In this document: piece after piece, positions 55,976-63,811 of the stretch
Layout: each line of letters opens with the position of its first letter
Position numbering within the stretch: the stretch's first letter is position 1
Assembly: GCA_005774545.1 (NCBI GenBank)
Contig: VAUL01000006.1
Location: 33,916 to 97,915 of the forward strand
Length of the DNA: 64,000 bases
From: Deltaproteobacteria bacterium
GTDB taxonomy: Bacteria > Desulfobacterota > Desulfuromonadia > Desulfuromonadales > BM103
Reading direction: 5' to 3'
Made by a program: the position numbers and the translations under genes
The notes under the pieces: model-generated
Told to the model about the DNA's origin: nothing
Seen by the model: the letters and a program-made list of their open reading frames with translations, nothing else
The model's database searches: none

Positions 55976-56011
55976 GGGCCGGCAGGGGAGGTTCCCCTGC
56001 CGGCCCTTCTT
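55976..56011 (+). terminator. terminator after the split-Soret gene
   Basis: A 14-bp stem (GGGCCGGCAGGGGA / TCCCCTGCCGGCCC, 3-nt loop) is followed by TTCTT. It ends the cytochrome unit before tatA, although read-through is possible because the T-run is short. Confidence 0.8.
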
Positions 56012-56048
56012 GCGGCGCGTCACATCGTAAACCAGAAAAGGATTGCTT

Positions 56049-56243
56049 ATGTTCGGTCTTGGCACCAGTGAACTCATGATCATTCTCGTCTTGGTCCTGA
56101 TCATCTTCGGCGCGGGCAAACTTCCTCAGGTGGGGGCTTCGCTCGGCAAGGGCCTGCGCAGCTTCAAGGAAGGAATTAAAGGCGAAGGAGAGTCGTCCTC
56201 AACTCCCGAGCGGAGTGTGACGGCGGATAAGCATTCTGCCTGA
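56049..56243 (+). CDS. tatA: twin-arginine translocase subunit TatA
   Basis: The 64-residue TatA/E protein has a short N-terminal helix (ELMIILVLVLIIF), the FG hinge followed by KLPQVGASLGKGLRSFKEG amphipathic helix, and an acidic polar tail. AAAAGGA lies 6-7 nt before the ATG at 56049. A TTG at 56043 is less likely. It immediately follows a gene with a Tat signal, so it may be co-regulated with that substrate. tatB and tatC are not in the window. Confidence 0.93.
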   Translation: MFGLGTSELMIILVLVLIIFGAGKLPQVGASLGKGLRSFKEGIKGEGESSSTPERSVTADKHSA

Positions 56244-56324
56244 CTCCTGCCGGCCCGCCGGGCGCCGGGGCTGCCCTGCCCTGATCCCCCCTGCCACTCC
56301 TTTTGGGCATACGCCTTTGCGGAA

Positions 56325-56353
56325 AGGTATATTTTGTCTGGGATCGTATACCT
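56325..56353. repeat. inverted repeat AGGTATA-N15-TATACCT
   Basis: A 7-bp inverted repeat in the gap between tatA and tRNA-Phe. It has no T-run and no assigned role. Confidence 0.3.
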
Positions 56354-56402
56354 GAAACTGTTGGAATTGAGTAGCCACATCGGACGATGCAGGACGGCAC
56401 CA

Positions 56403-56434
56403 AAAGAAAAAGGCCCCAATTTCTCGGGGCCTTT
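56403..56434 (-). terminator. terminator of tRNA-Phe
   Basis: On the minus strand, a 9-bp stem (AAAGGCCCC / GGGGCCTTT, 8-nt loop) is followed by a U-rich run. It lies about 33 nt past the tRNA 3' end. Confidence 0.85.
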
Positions 56435-56466
56435 CGTTCTTCACCGGACGAAGCCGGATTGTCTTA

Positions 56467-56542
56467 TGGTGCCCAGGGACGGAGTTGAACCGCCGACACG
56501 TGGATTTTCAGTCCACTGCTCTACCGACTGAGCTACCTGGGC
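56467..56542 (-). tRNA. tRNA-Phe (GAA)
   Basis: The 76-nt minus-strand cloverleaf has acceptor arms GCCCAGG / CCTGGGC, discriminator A and encoded CCA. The D arm contains GTAGCTCAGTCGGTAGAGC, and the anticodon loop is CTGAAAA with anticodon GAA. The T arm has GGTTCAACTCC. It is transcribed away from the DAHP synthase gene whose leader peptide is rich in Phe codons. Confidence 0.97.
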
Positions 56543-56554
56543 AGGAAGACACCC

Positions 56555-56583
56555 TTGATAGCGGAAAGAAGCGGGGATGTCAA
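56555..56583 (-). promoter_or_regulatory. promoter of tRNA-Phe
   Basis: On the minus strand: TTGACA, 17 nt, TATCAA, 13 nt before the tRNA 5' end. Confidence 0.7.
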
Positions 56584-56611
56584 GGGAAAAGGGAGGTTGA
56601 GCGGTTCTGCC

Positions 56612-56640
56612 TTGCTTTGGCGGCGATTCTTTGCTAGAAA
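56612..56640 (+). promoter_or_regulatory. promoter of the DAHP synthase leader
   Basis: TTGCTT, 17 nt, TAGAAA, with TGC directly before the -10 (extended -10). The start would be near 56647, about 25 nt before the leader peptide. Confidence 0.6.
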
Positions 56641-56671
56641 GAGAAAATCTGACTACGGAGCAAGTGCGGCA

Positions 56672-56758
56672 ATGCTTCTCGGCAACTGGTTTAACGCGGG
56701 CTTCTTCTTTGGGTTTACCGGCTATTTCGGCCGGCCTGCCCGGGGACTGGTCTGCTGA
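56672..56758 (+). CDS. Phe-rich leader peptide
   Basis: A 28-residue open frame has six Phe codons in its middle (F7, F11-F13, F15, F19), plus one Trp and one Tyr, and ends at TGA 56756-56758. GGAG (56657-56660) is 11 nt before the ATG. It is followed by an antiterminator arm and a terminator (56786-56817), then by the DAHP synthase gene, the arrangement of a pheA/pheL-type attenuator. Stalling at Phe codons when charged tRNA-Phe is scarce would favour read-through. Confidence 0.75.
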   Translation: MLLGNWFNAGFFFGFTGYFGRPARGLVC

Positions 56759-56799
56759 CGGTTGCGTTAGCGTTTCGATCAGACAAACCACGGGCAGGC
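56734..56799 (+). promoter_or_regulatory. antiterminator pairing of the Phe attenuator
   Basis: GCCTGCCCG (56734-56742) inside the leader peptide is perfectly complementary to CGGGCAGGC (56791-56799), which overlaps the left arm of the terminator (56786-56794). The two structures exclude each other. A further GTCTG / CAGAC pair (56750-56754, 56780-56784) is available. Confidence 0.75.
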
Positions 56800-56822
56800 T
56801 TGAAGCCACCCGTGGTTTTTTC
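56786..56822 (+). terminator. attenuator terminator before DAHP synthase
   Basis: A 9-bp stem (AACCACGGG 56786-56794 / CCCGTGGTT 56809-56817) with an inner GGCT/AGCC pair is followed by T. It lies about 100 nt upstream of the DAHP synthase start and after the leader peptide stop, so it ends transcription in the leader unless the antiterminator forms. Confidence 0.85.
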
Positions 56823-56920
56823 GTTTGTGGTTGCATAACGAGAAGGCCGTCGGGGGTTCCAGGCGGCCTTCAACCGTTCACGGACTGCGGCAGTCCCAAC
56901 CACCGACAAGGAGCCAGGCA

Positions 56921-57940
56921 ATGATCATCGTCATGAAGCAGGGAGCCGGCAAGGAAGCGCTGGCGGAAGTCAAGAAGCAGATTCGGGAGCTCGGCTACAA
57001 GCCGCACGTCATCCACGGCGACACCCGCGACGTCATCGGCGCGGTCGGCGACGAGCGCGGCAAGGCCGTGCTGCAGTCCCTCGAATCGCTCCCCGGCGTG
57101 GAGAGCGTGGTGCCGATCCTCAAGCCGTACAAGCTGGCCAGCCGCGAGGTCAAGCCCGAGCCCAGCTGCTTCGAGCTAGCCCCGGGGGTCGTCATTGGCG
57201 GCGACCGGGTGATCGTGATGGCCGGCCCCTGCTCGGTGGAGAGCGAGGCCCAGATCGTCGAAACCGCCCTGGCGGTCAAGGCCGCCGGCGCCAGCGTGCT
57301 GCGCGGCGGGGCCTTCAAGCCGCGCACCAGCCCCTACTCGTTCCAGGGGATGGAGGAGGACGGCCTCAAGCTGCTCGCCCGGGCGCGCGAGGCGAGCGGC
57401 CTGCCGATCGTCACCGAGGTGGTCAACCCCGGCGACGTCGACCTGGTGGCGCAATATGCCGACATTCTGCAGATCGGCGCGCGCAACGTGCAGAACTTTG
57501 CGCTGCTCAAGACGGTCGGCCGCATCGACAAGCCGATCCTGCTCAAGCGCGGCATGGCGACCACCATCCAGGAGTACCTGATGAGCGCCGAGTACATTCT
57601 CAGCGAGGGGAACCGGCGGGTGATCCTGTGCGAGCGCGGCATCCGCACCTTCGAGACCGCCACCCGCAACACCCTCGACATTGCCGCCGTGCCGGTCCTC
57701 AAGAGCCTCACCCATCTGCCGGTGACGATCGACCCCTCCCACGCCACCGGCCATGCCCACCTGGTGCCGTCGATGTGCTACGCCGGGGTGGCGGCCGGCG
57801 CCGACGGCCTGATCGTCGAAGTCCACCCCTGCCCGGAACGGGCCGCTAGCGACGGTCCGCAGTCGCTGCGCCCCGCCGAGTTCGCGGCGATGATGGCCAA
57901 CTTGCGGGCCTTCGTGGCGGCGGCCGGGAAGCAGCTGTAA
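56921..57940 (+). CDS. aroF: 3-deoxy-7-phosphoheptulonate synthase (type I-beta)
   Basis: The 339-residue enzyme makes DAHP from PEP and erythrose-4-phosphate, the entry to aromatic amino acid synthesis. It has an N-terminal ferredoxin-like regulatory domain (about 1-70, as in the Thermotoga-type enzyme, a site for Tyr/Phe feedback), then the barrel with [40 protein letters not shown] and [18 protein letters not shown] lies just before the ATG. A Phe-codon attenuator precedes it, so control by phenylalanine is predicted at both the RNA and enzyme level. Confidence 0.95.
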   Translation: MIIVMKQGAGKEALAEVKKQIRELGYKPHVIHGDTRDVIGAVGDERGKAVLQSLESLPGVESVVPILKPYKLASREVKPEPSCFELAPGVVIGGDRVIVMAGPCSVESEAQIVETALAVKAAGASVLRGGAFKPRTSPYSFQGMEEDGLKLLARAREASGLPIVTEVVNPGDVDLVAQYADILQIGARNVQNFALLKTVGRIDKPILLKRGMATTIQEYLMSAEYILSEGNRRVILCERGIRTFETATRNTLDIAAVPVLKSLTHLPVTIDPSHATGHAHLVPSMCYAGVAAGADGLIVEVHPCPERAASDGPQSLRPAEFAAMMANLRAFVAAAGKQL

Positions 57941-57966
57941 CGCAACTCATGAATGGAGCTGATGAT

Positions 57967-58233
57967 ATGTACCTGATCCCGTTGACCCAGCTGGAAAGCG
58001 TCGAACTGGTCATCCATGCGCTCAAGGCCGCCGGCGGCGCCGCCGACTGCAGCGCCTGCCCGGTGCGCAAGGTCTGCATGAAGCAGTGCCTGGCGGTGGC
58101 CGAGGGGATCGAGCGTCTGATCGCCAGCGACAGCCTGCCGTGCCTCGATCCGGCTCCGGGAGCAGCGGCGCCGCCGCCCCCGGAGCCGGACAAGGGGGGC
58201 GGCGGCGGAGCGCGCCTGCGGATCGTCAAATAG
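57967..58233 (+). CDS. Cys-rich small protein, function unknown
   Basis: The 88-residue protein has a compact Cys cluster C28-x2-C31-x5-C37-x3-C41 ([14 protein letters not shown]) in a helical first half. The second half is Pro- and Gly-rich with a basic end. Spacing suggests metal or Fe-S binding but matches no family I know. The ATG at 57967 has GGAG upstream; an ATG at 57949 is also in frame. It is 26 nt after aroF and may be transcribed with it. Confidence 0.6.
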   Translation: MYLIPLTQLESVELVIHALKAAGGAADCSACPVRKVCMKQCLAVAEGIERLIASDSLPCLDPAPGAAAPPPPEPDKGGGGGARLRIVK

Positions 58234-58255
58234 CCGCGCAGCCCTGCTTCAGCCC

Positions 58256-58284
58256 TTGGCAGAACCGGCAAAAACGGGTATGGT
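58256..58284 (+). promoter_or_regulatory. promoter of the DUF1015 gene
   Basis: TTGGCA, 17 nt, TATGGT, followed by a start site near 58291 and a GGAGG ribosome site. Confidence 0.45.
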
Positions 58285-58309
58285 AGGCGCCTCTTCCCCG
58301 GAGGCTGCC

Positions 58310-59641
58310 ATGGATCTTGCCAAGCTCGCCCTGCACGTACCGACGATCCTCTTCCCCCGCGACGGCATCGACCTGAGCCGCTGGGCGGTGATCGCCTGCG
58401 ACCAGTACACGGCCGAACCGGAGTACTGGGCCGCCGTCGACGAGCTGGTCGCCAGTGCACCGTCGACCCTGCGCCTGACCTTCCCCGAGGTGTTTCTCGG
58501 CAAGGGCGACGAGGCGGCGCGCATCGCGGCGATCAATGCCGCCATGCAGGCGTATCTGGCCGACGGCACGCTGCGCGAGCTCCCCCCCGGCTTCATCCTG
58601 CTCGATCGGCAGACCGGCCACGTGCCGTCGCGCAAGGGACTGATCGTCGCGCTCGATCTGGAACACTACGACTACCTCCCCGGTGCGCAGACGCTGATCC
58701 GCGCCACCGAGGGGACGATCCTCGACCGCCTGCCGCCGCGCATCCGCGTGCGCGAAAAGGCGCCGATCGAACTGCCGCACATCATGGTGCTGATCGACGA
58801 CCCCGAGCGGACCGTGATCGAGCCGCTGTTCGCTGCGGAGCTGCCGCCCCTTTACGATTTCGAGTTGATGCAGCACGGCGGCCGGCTGCGCGGCTGGCAC
58901 GTCGACGAACCGGCACTGATCGCGCAGATCGGCCGGGCCCTGGAGCGGCTGGCCGATCCGCAGCGCTTCCGGGAGCGTTACGGCAGCGATCAGGTCATGC
59001 TCTATGCCATGGGCGACGGCAACCACAGCTTCGCCACCGCCAAGGCGATCTGGGAGCAGCTGAAGGCCGCGGCCCCCGACCCGGCGGCGGTCATGGACCA
59101 CCCGGCGCGCTACGCCCTGGTCGAACTGGTCAACGTCCACGACCCGGGGCTGGAGTTCGAGGCGATCCACCGGGTGCTCTTCGCGGTCGATGCCGACGAC
59201 CTTCTGGCCTGTGCCAGGGCGCACTTCGCCGCCGTCGGCACGCCGTGCCGGGTCGACTGGCTGGCCGATGGGGCGGCGGCCGCGAGCGCGGCGAACGCGG
59301 CGCCGGCGGGGAGCCACGCCATCCCGTTCATCGCAGCGGGGAAGCATGGCCTGCTCACCATCGACCGGCCGCACCTGACCCTTGCCGTGGCGACCCTGCA
59401 GGAGTTCCTCGATGCCTACCTGGCTGCCGGCGGCCGCGGCCATATCGACTACATCCACGGCGCCGCCGCGGTCGAGCGCCTGAGCGCCGCCGCCGATGCC
59501 GTCGGTTTCCTGTTGCCGGCCCTGTCGAAGCATGAGCTGTTCCGCACCATCGTGCGCGACGGCGCCCTGGCCCGCAAGACCTTCTCCATGGGGGAGGCCG
59601 ACGAGAAGCGCTTCTACCTGGAGTGCCGGCGCATCAGCTGA
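58310..59641 (+). CDS. DUF1015 family protein
   Basis: The 443-residue protein belongs to the DUF1015 family (PF06245). It has LFPRDGIDLSRWAVIACDQY at its start, MGDGNHSFATAKAIWE in the middle and HELFRTIVRDGALARKTFSMGEADEKR at the end. The ATG follows GGAGG. No biochemical function is established for the family. It is upstream of serC and serA, and the family is often found near serine-metabolism genes, which hints at a role there. Confidence 0.88.
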   Translation: MDLAKLALHVPTILFPRDGIDLSRWAVIACDQYTAEPEYWAAVDELVASAPSTLRLTFPEVFLGKGDEAARIAAINAAMQAYLADGTLRELPPGFILLDRQTGHVPSRKGLIVALDLEHYDYLPGAQTLIRATEGTILDRLPPRIRVREKAPIELPHIMVLIDDPERTVIEPLFAAELPPLYDFELMQHGGRLRGWHVDEPALIAQIGRALERLADPQRFRERYGSDQVMLYAMGDGNHSFATAKAIWEQLKAAAPDPAAVMDHPARYALVELVNVHDPGLEFEAIHRVLFAVDADDLLACARAHFAAVGTPCRVDWLADGAAAASAANAAPAGSHAIPFIAAGKHGLLTIDRPHLTLAVATLQEFLDAYLAAGGRGHIDYIHGAAAVERLSAAADAVGFLLPALSKHELFRTIVRDGALARKTFSMGEADEKRFYLECRRIS

Positions 59642-59658
59642 ACAAGGAGAATGAACAG

Positions 59659-60750
59659 ATGTCCCACCGTGTCTACAACTTCGGTGCCGGGCCGGCGACG
59701 CTGCCGTTGCCGGTGATGGAGAAAATCCGCGACGAATTTCTCGATTATCGCGGCATGGGCGCTTCGGTCATCGAGATCAGCCACCGCAGCAAGGAGTTCC
59801 AGGCGATCCAGGACGAGGCCAAGGCGCTGCTGCGCGAGTTGGGGAATATTCCCGACGACTACCGGATCCTTTTCGTCCACGGCGGCGCGCGCATGCAGTT
59901 TGCCGCGCTGCCGCTCAACCTGGCCGGGCGCTCGGCGTCGAAGACCTGTCTGTATGCCGAGACCGGCAACTTCTCGCAGCTGGCGATCAAGGATGCCCAG
60001 CCCTTCGCCGACGTCAAAGTCATCGCCTCGGGTGCTGACAGCGGCTTCCGCAAGCTGCCGGTCATCGACCCGGCCGCGATCGACCAGGCGGCCGCCTACC
60101 TGCACATTACCAGCAACAACACGGTCTGCGGCACCCGCTGGCACGACTTCCCCGCCTCCGGCAAGGTGCCGCTGATCGCCGACCAGACCTCGGAAATCCT
60201 CTCGCGGGTCATCGATTTCCGCAAATTCGGCGTGGTCTATGCCGGTCTGCAGAAGAATCTCGGCCCCTCGGGGATGGCGGTGGTGATCATCCGCCAGGAT
60301 CTGCTCGGGCAGGCCGCGCCGCACACGCCGCTGCTCCTCAACTATACCCAGCTCGACAAGGACGACTCGCTGACCAACACCACCAACACCTTTGCGGTCT
60401 ACGTGGTCAGGTGCATGCTCGAATGGCTCAAGGAGCAGGGCGGCGTCGCGGCCATGGAGCGGCGCAACGAGGAGAAGGCGGCGATCCTCTACCGGGCGCT
60501 GGACAGTTCCGGCTTCTACCGCGGCTTTGCCGACCCGTCCTGCCGGTCGATCATGAACGTCACCTTCCATCTCCCCACGCCGGAGCTGGACAAGCAGTTT
60601 GCCACGGAGGCGCTGGCCGCCGGTCTGTATGCGCTTGAAGGGCATCGCGCCGTCGGCGGGTTGCGCGCCTCGATCTACAACCCCATGCCGCTGGCCGGGG
60701 TGGAAGCCCTGGCCGCGTTCATGCGCGAATTCGAGAGGCAACATGGCTGA
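59659..60750 (+). CDS. serC: phosphoserine aminotransferase
   Basis: The 363-residue PLP enzyme makes phosphoserine from 3-phosphohydroxypyruvate. The PLP lysine is K199 in AGLQKNLGPSG, with the NFGAGPATLP start and GMGASVIEISHRS typical of SerC. AAGGAG precedes the ATG. It overlaps the thioesterase gene by 8 nt and lies close to serA, forming a serine synthesis group with the DUF1015 gene. Confidence 0.96.
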   Translation: MSHRVYNFGAGPATLPLPVMEKIRDEFLDYRGMGASVIEISHRSKEFQAIQDEAKALLRELGNIPDDYRILFVHGGARMQFAALPLNLAGRSASKTCLYAETGNFSQLAIKDAQPFADVKVIASGADSGFRKLPVIDPAAIDQAAAYLHITSNNTVCGTRWHDFPASGKVPLIADQTSEILSRVIDFRKFGVVYAGLQKNLGPSGMAVVIIRQDLLGQAAPHTPLLLNYTQLDKDDSLTNTTNTFAVYVVRCMLEWLKEQGGVAAMERRNEEKAAILYRALDSSGFYRGFADPSCRSIMNVTFHLPTPELDKQFATEALAAGLYALEGHRAVGGLRASIYNPMPLAGVEALAAFMREFERQHG

Positions 60751-61228
60751 GCCGGCGAAAAAACTTCCCTGCCTGAAGGAAATTCCGGAACTGGCCGGCG
60801 AGCCGGGGTGGAGCGACTTCGACGCCCCGGCGCTGGTTGGCGACTCCCTGCGCTTCGTCTCCGGCGACCCGACCGGCGGCCGCTTCCGCGTCCGCTACTA
60901 CCGCGATCTCGACGGTCGCCTGGTGGCAAGGGTCTGGTTCGGCCCGGAAACCGAGGGGCCGCCGGGGCACGCCCACGGCGGCAGCATCGCCGCGGTGCTC
61001 GACGAGGTGCTCGGCCTGGCGGCGTGGGCCGCCGGCTACGCCATCGTCGTCGGCAAGCTCAACATCCACTTCCAGAAGCTGCTGCCGCTGCAGACCGTGG
61101 TCGAGGTGCGCAGCCGGGTGGTCTCCGCCGAAGGGCGCAAGGTCATGGTCCACGGCGGCATCTTCGGCCCCGACGAGGTGATCTACGCCGAGGCCGACTG
61201 CCTGTGCATCACCATCCCCGGCCGTTGA
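60743..61228 (+). CDS. hotdog-fold thioesterase (PaaI-like)
   Basis: The 161-residue protein shows the hotdog signature GPPGHAHGGSIAAVLDEVLG, with the HGG loop and the acidic residue that follows, as in PaaI/YbgC-type acyl-CoA thioesterases. There is no signal peptide. It overlaps serC by 8 nt. The substrate is unknown; arylacetyl-CoA is possible given iorAB and paaK at 36-42 kb but is only a guess. Confidence 0.85.
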   Translation: MAEPAKKLPCLKEIPELAGEPGWSDFDAPALVGDSLRFVSGDPTGGRFRVRYYRDLDGRLVARVWFGPETEGPPGHAHGGSIAAVLDEVLGLAAWAAGYAIVVGKLNIHFQKLLPLQTVVEVRSRVVSAEGRKVMVHGGIFGPDEVIYAEADCLCITIPGR

Positions 61229-61306
61229 CAGCCACCTGCTTTCGGCCTACAATGCACGACCGGGCGGAGCTGTAGCTCCGCCCATGTCTTTCGGAGGATT
61301 GAGCGC

Positions 61307-62902
61307 ATGAAAGTCATCGTCACCGACGAAGTTTCGGAAAGCGGCCTGCAGCTGCTCCTGGACGACCCGCGGTTTGAGATCGACGTCTGCCTGGGGCTTC
61401 CCGTCGAGGAACTGCGCAGGAAGATCGCCGGCTACGACGCCATCATCACCCGCAGCGGCACCCAGGTCGACAAGGCGCTGCTCGAGAACGCCCACCGGCT
61501 CAGGTTCATCGCCCGGGCGGGGGTCGGCATCGACAACGTCGATGTCGATGCCGCCAGTCAGCGCGGCATCATCGTGGTCAACGCTCCCTTCGGCAACACC
61601 AACTCGGCGGCCGAACACACCATGGCCCTGCTGCTGGCCCTGTGCCGCAACGTCACCGCGGCCAACGCCAGCCTCAAGGGGGGCGACTGGAAGCGGGCGC
61701 CGTTCACCGGCTTCGAACTCAAGGGGAAGACCCTCGGCGTGATCGGCCTCGGCAAGGTCGGCGGCCGCGTCGCCCTGCGCGCCCGCGCCTTCGAGATGGA
61801 GGTGCTGACCTACGATCCGTACATCTCGGAAAAGCGCGCCGACGATCACGGGGTGCGCCTGGTTTCCCTCGACGACCTGCTGCGCCTGTCGGATGTGATC
61901 ACCGTGCATACGCCGCTCAACGAGGAGACCGAGGGGATGCTCGGGGCGGCCCAGTTCGAGCGGATGAAGGACGGGGTGCTGATCGTCAACTGCGCCCGCG
62001 GCGGGATCTTCGACGAGGCTGCCACCCTGGCCGCCCTGGAGAGCGGCCAGGTGGCCGGCGCCGCCTTCGACGTCTGGAGCGAGGAACCGCCCAAGAGCGA
62101 GACGCTCAAGCGGCTGATCGCGCATCCGCGCATGGTGGTGACCCCGCACCTGGGGGCCAACACCTTCGAGGCGCAGAAGAACGTGGCGGTCGACGTCTGC
62201 CAGGAGCTGATCGACTACCTCGACGGCCGGCCGCTCAGCAACGCGGTCAACATCCCGCGTTTCGACCCCGACCTGATGGAGCACATGAAGCCGTTCATCG
62301 GCCTGGTCGGCACCCTCGGCGAGTTCATCTCCAAGCTGGCGCCGCCCAACCCGCGCAAGGTCACCTTCACCTACAACGGCAAGCTGGCACGCTTCGACTG
62401 CACGCCGCTGACCGTTTCCGGACTGGCGGCCCTGCTGCGCAACTGCACCGATCAGGACGTCAACATGGTCAACGCCATGCTGGTCGCCGACGAAATGGGG
62501 ATCGCCGTCGAGGGGGTGCGCAGCACCGAGACCGAATCGTTCTCCAACCTGATCACCCTGACGCTGGAGACGCCGACCGGAACGCGCATGGTGGCCGGGA
62601 CGCTGTTCGACGACACGCCGAAGATCGTCAAGATGCGCAACTTCACCACCGATTTCCAGCCCGAGGAGCACATGCTGGTGATCACCTACACCGACCGCCC
62701 GGGACTGATCGGCAAGATCGGCACCATCCTCGGCGAAGAAGGAATCAATATCGGCAACATGAATCTCGGCCGCCAGGAGAAAGCCGGCGAGGCCATGGTG
62801 GTGCTCTCCACCGACTCGCCCGTGGCTCAGAAGGTGGTCGAGCGCCTGACCGCCGCCGTCGAGCCGCTGTTCATCAAGGCGGTGCACCTGGCCGGCTGCT
62901 GA
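61307..62902 (+). CDS. serA: D-3-phosphoglycerate dehydrogenase
   Basis: The 531-residue first enzyme of serine synthesis has a NAD-binding fold with GLGKVG (147-152). The catalytic Arg is R231 (NCARGG), a catalytic Glu is near 260, and the catalytic His is H281 (PHLGAN). A regulatory intervening domain and a C-terminal ACT domain (from about 455) are present, as in long SerA forms. It is followed by a bidirectional terminator. A separate promoter is possible in the 78-nt gap before it. Confidence 0.96.
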   Translation: MKVIVTDEVSESGLQLLLDDPRFEIDVCLGLPVEELRRKIAGYDAIITRSGTQVDKALLENAHRLRFIARAGVGIDNVDVDAASQRGIIVVNAPFGNTNSAAEHTMALLLALCRNVTAANASLKGGDWKRAPFTGFELKGKTLGVIGLGKVGGRVALRARAFEMEVLTYDPYISEKRADDHGVRLVSLDDLLRLSDVITVHTPLNEETEGMLGAAQFERMKDGVLIVNCARGGIFDEAATLAALESGQVAGAAFDVWSEEPPKSETLKRLIAHPRMVVTPHLGANTFEAQKNVAVDVCQELIDYLDGRPLSNAVNIPRFDPDLMEHMKPFIGLVGTLGEFISKLAPPNPRKVTFTYNGKLARFDCTPLTVSGLAALLRNCTDQDVNMVNAMLVADEMGIAVEGVRSTETESFSNLITLTLETPTGTRMVAGTLFDDTPKIVKMRNFTTDFQPEEHMLVITYTDRPGLIGKIGTILGEEGINIGNMNLGRQEKAGEAMVVLSTDSPVAQKVVERLTAAVEPLFIKAVHLAGC

Positions 62903-62930
62903 ACCCGTCACGGACCGCGGCAACTGCTTG

Positions 62931-62966
62931 AAAAAGGGGGCTCTTCCTTCAGGGGAGGGCCCCCTT
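62931..62966. terminator. terminator between serA and mqnD
   Basis: An 8-bp stem (AAGGGGGC / GCCCCCTT) has a 17-nt loop and a run of A on its left side. It is strong for the minus-strand mqnD transcript and usable for serA. Confidence 0.7.
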
Positions 62967-62974
62967 CGTGTTTG

Positions 62975-63811
62975 TCAGGAGATCATCAACGGCAGGTTGC
63001 AGGGGGGGATCAGGCCGCGTGCCTCGGCACGGGCGAGCAGGGTTTCGACCGCATGCGTCCCCTCGTCGCCGAGGTCGCAGGAGAAGTCGTTGACGTACAG
63101 GCGGATATGCGCCTCCGTCACCGCGTCATCGAGTTCCTGGGCGTGCTCGCGAATGTAGTCGCGCGCCCTGGCGGGATGGCGGCGGGCCTGTTCGAGGCTG
63201 GCCCGGATCGCCCGGTCGACGGCGGCCACCGTTCCGGCGCCGAGATCGCGGCGGGCCAGGATTCCGCCCAGCGGGATCGGCAGGCCGGTCTCCTCCTCCC
63301 ACCAGGCGCCGAGATCCTGCACCGCATGGAAACCCGCGGCCTGGTAGGTGAAGCGCGATTCGTGGATGATCACCCCGGCGTCGGCTTCGCCGCTCTTCAG
63401 CGCCGGCATGATCCGATCGAAGGGCATCGGCACGATATCGGCATAGCCTTCGCCGTACAGCTGCAGCAGCAGGTTGGCCGTGGTCAGCGTGCCGGGGACG
63501 GCGAACCGCCGGCCGCGCAGCTCGGCCATGCCGGTCGGCCGCAACGCCACCACCAGCGGCCCGCAGCCGCGGCCCAGCGCGCCGCCGCTGCGCAGCAGGA
63601 CGTAGCGGTCGCGCAGGTGGCCGAGGGCGTGGTAGGAGACCTTGGTCAGGTCGAGGGTTCCGGCGAGCGCCAGGCGGTTGAGCGTTTCCACGTCTTCCAG
63701 TCGTTCGCGTACCGTGAAGCCGGGGATCGTCACCAGCCCGTGCACCAGGGCGTGGAAGATGAACGTATCGTTGGGGCAGGGAGAGTAGCCGAGGGTGAGC
63801 GTACGGGTCAT
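62975..63811 (-). CDS. mqnD: 1,4-dihydroxy-6-naphthoate synthase
   Basis: The 278-residue protein has the binding-protein-like fold of MqnD: SPCPNDTFIFHAL at the N terminus, DLTKVSYHALGH and DAGVIIHESRFTY. It converts cyclic dehypoxanthine futalosine to 1,4-dihydroxy-6-naphthoate, the substrate for mqnP. AGGAG lies before the ATG at 63811. The start overlaps the mqnB stop by 4 nt. Confidence 0.93.
   Translation of the reverse strand: MTRTLTLGYSPCPNDTFIFHALVHGLVTIPGFTVRERLEDVETLNRLALAGTLDLTKVSYHALGHLRDRYVLLRSGGALGRGCGPLVVALRPTGMAELRGRRFAVPGTLTTANLLLQLYGEGYADIVPMPFDRIMPALKSGEADAGVIIHESRFTYQAAGFHAVQDLGAWWEEETGLPIPLGGILARRDLGAGTVAAVDRAIRASLEQARRHPARARDYIREHAQELDDAVTEAHIRLYVNDFSCDLGDEGTHAVETLLARAEARGLIPPCNLPLMIS

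Noticed and set aside
56245..56290. Terminator of tatA (GC-rich repeats GCCGGCCCGCCGGGCGCC)
   Set aside because: The sequence can fold but is not followed by T. It is not called.
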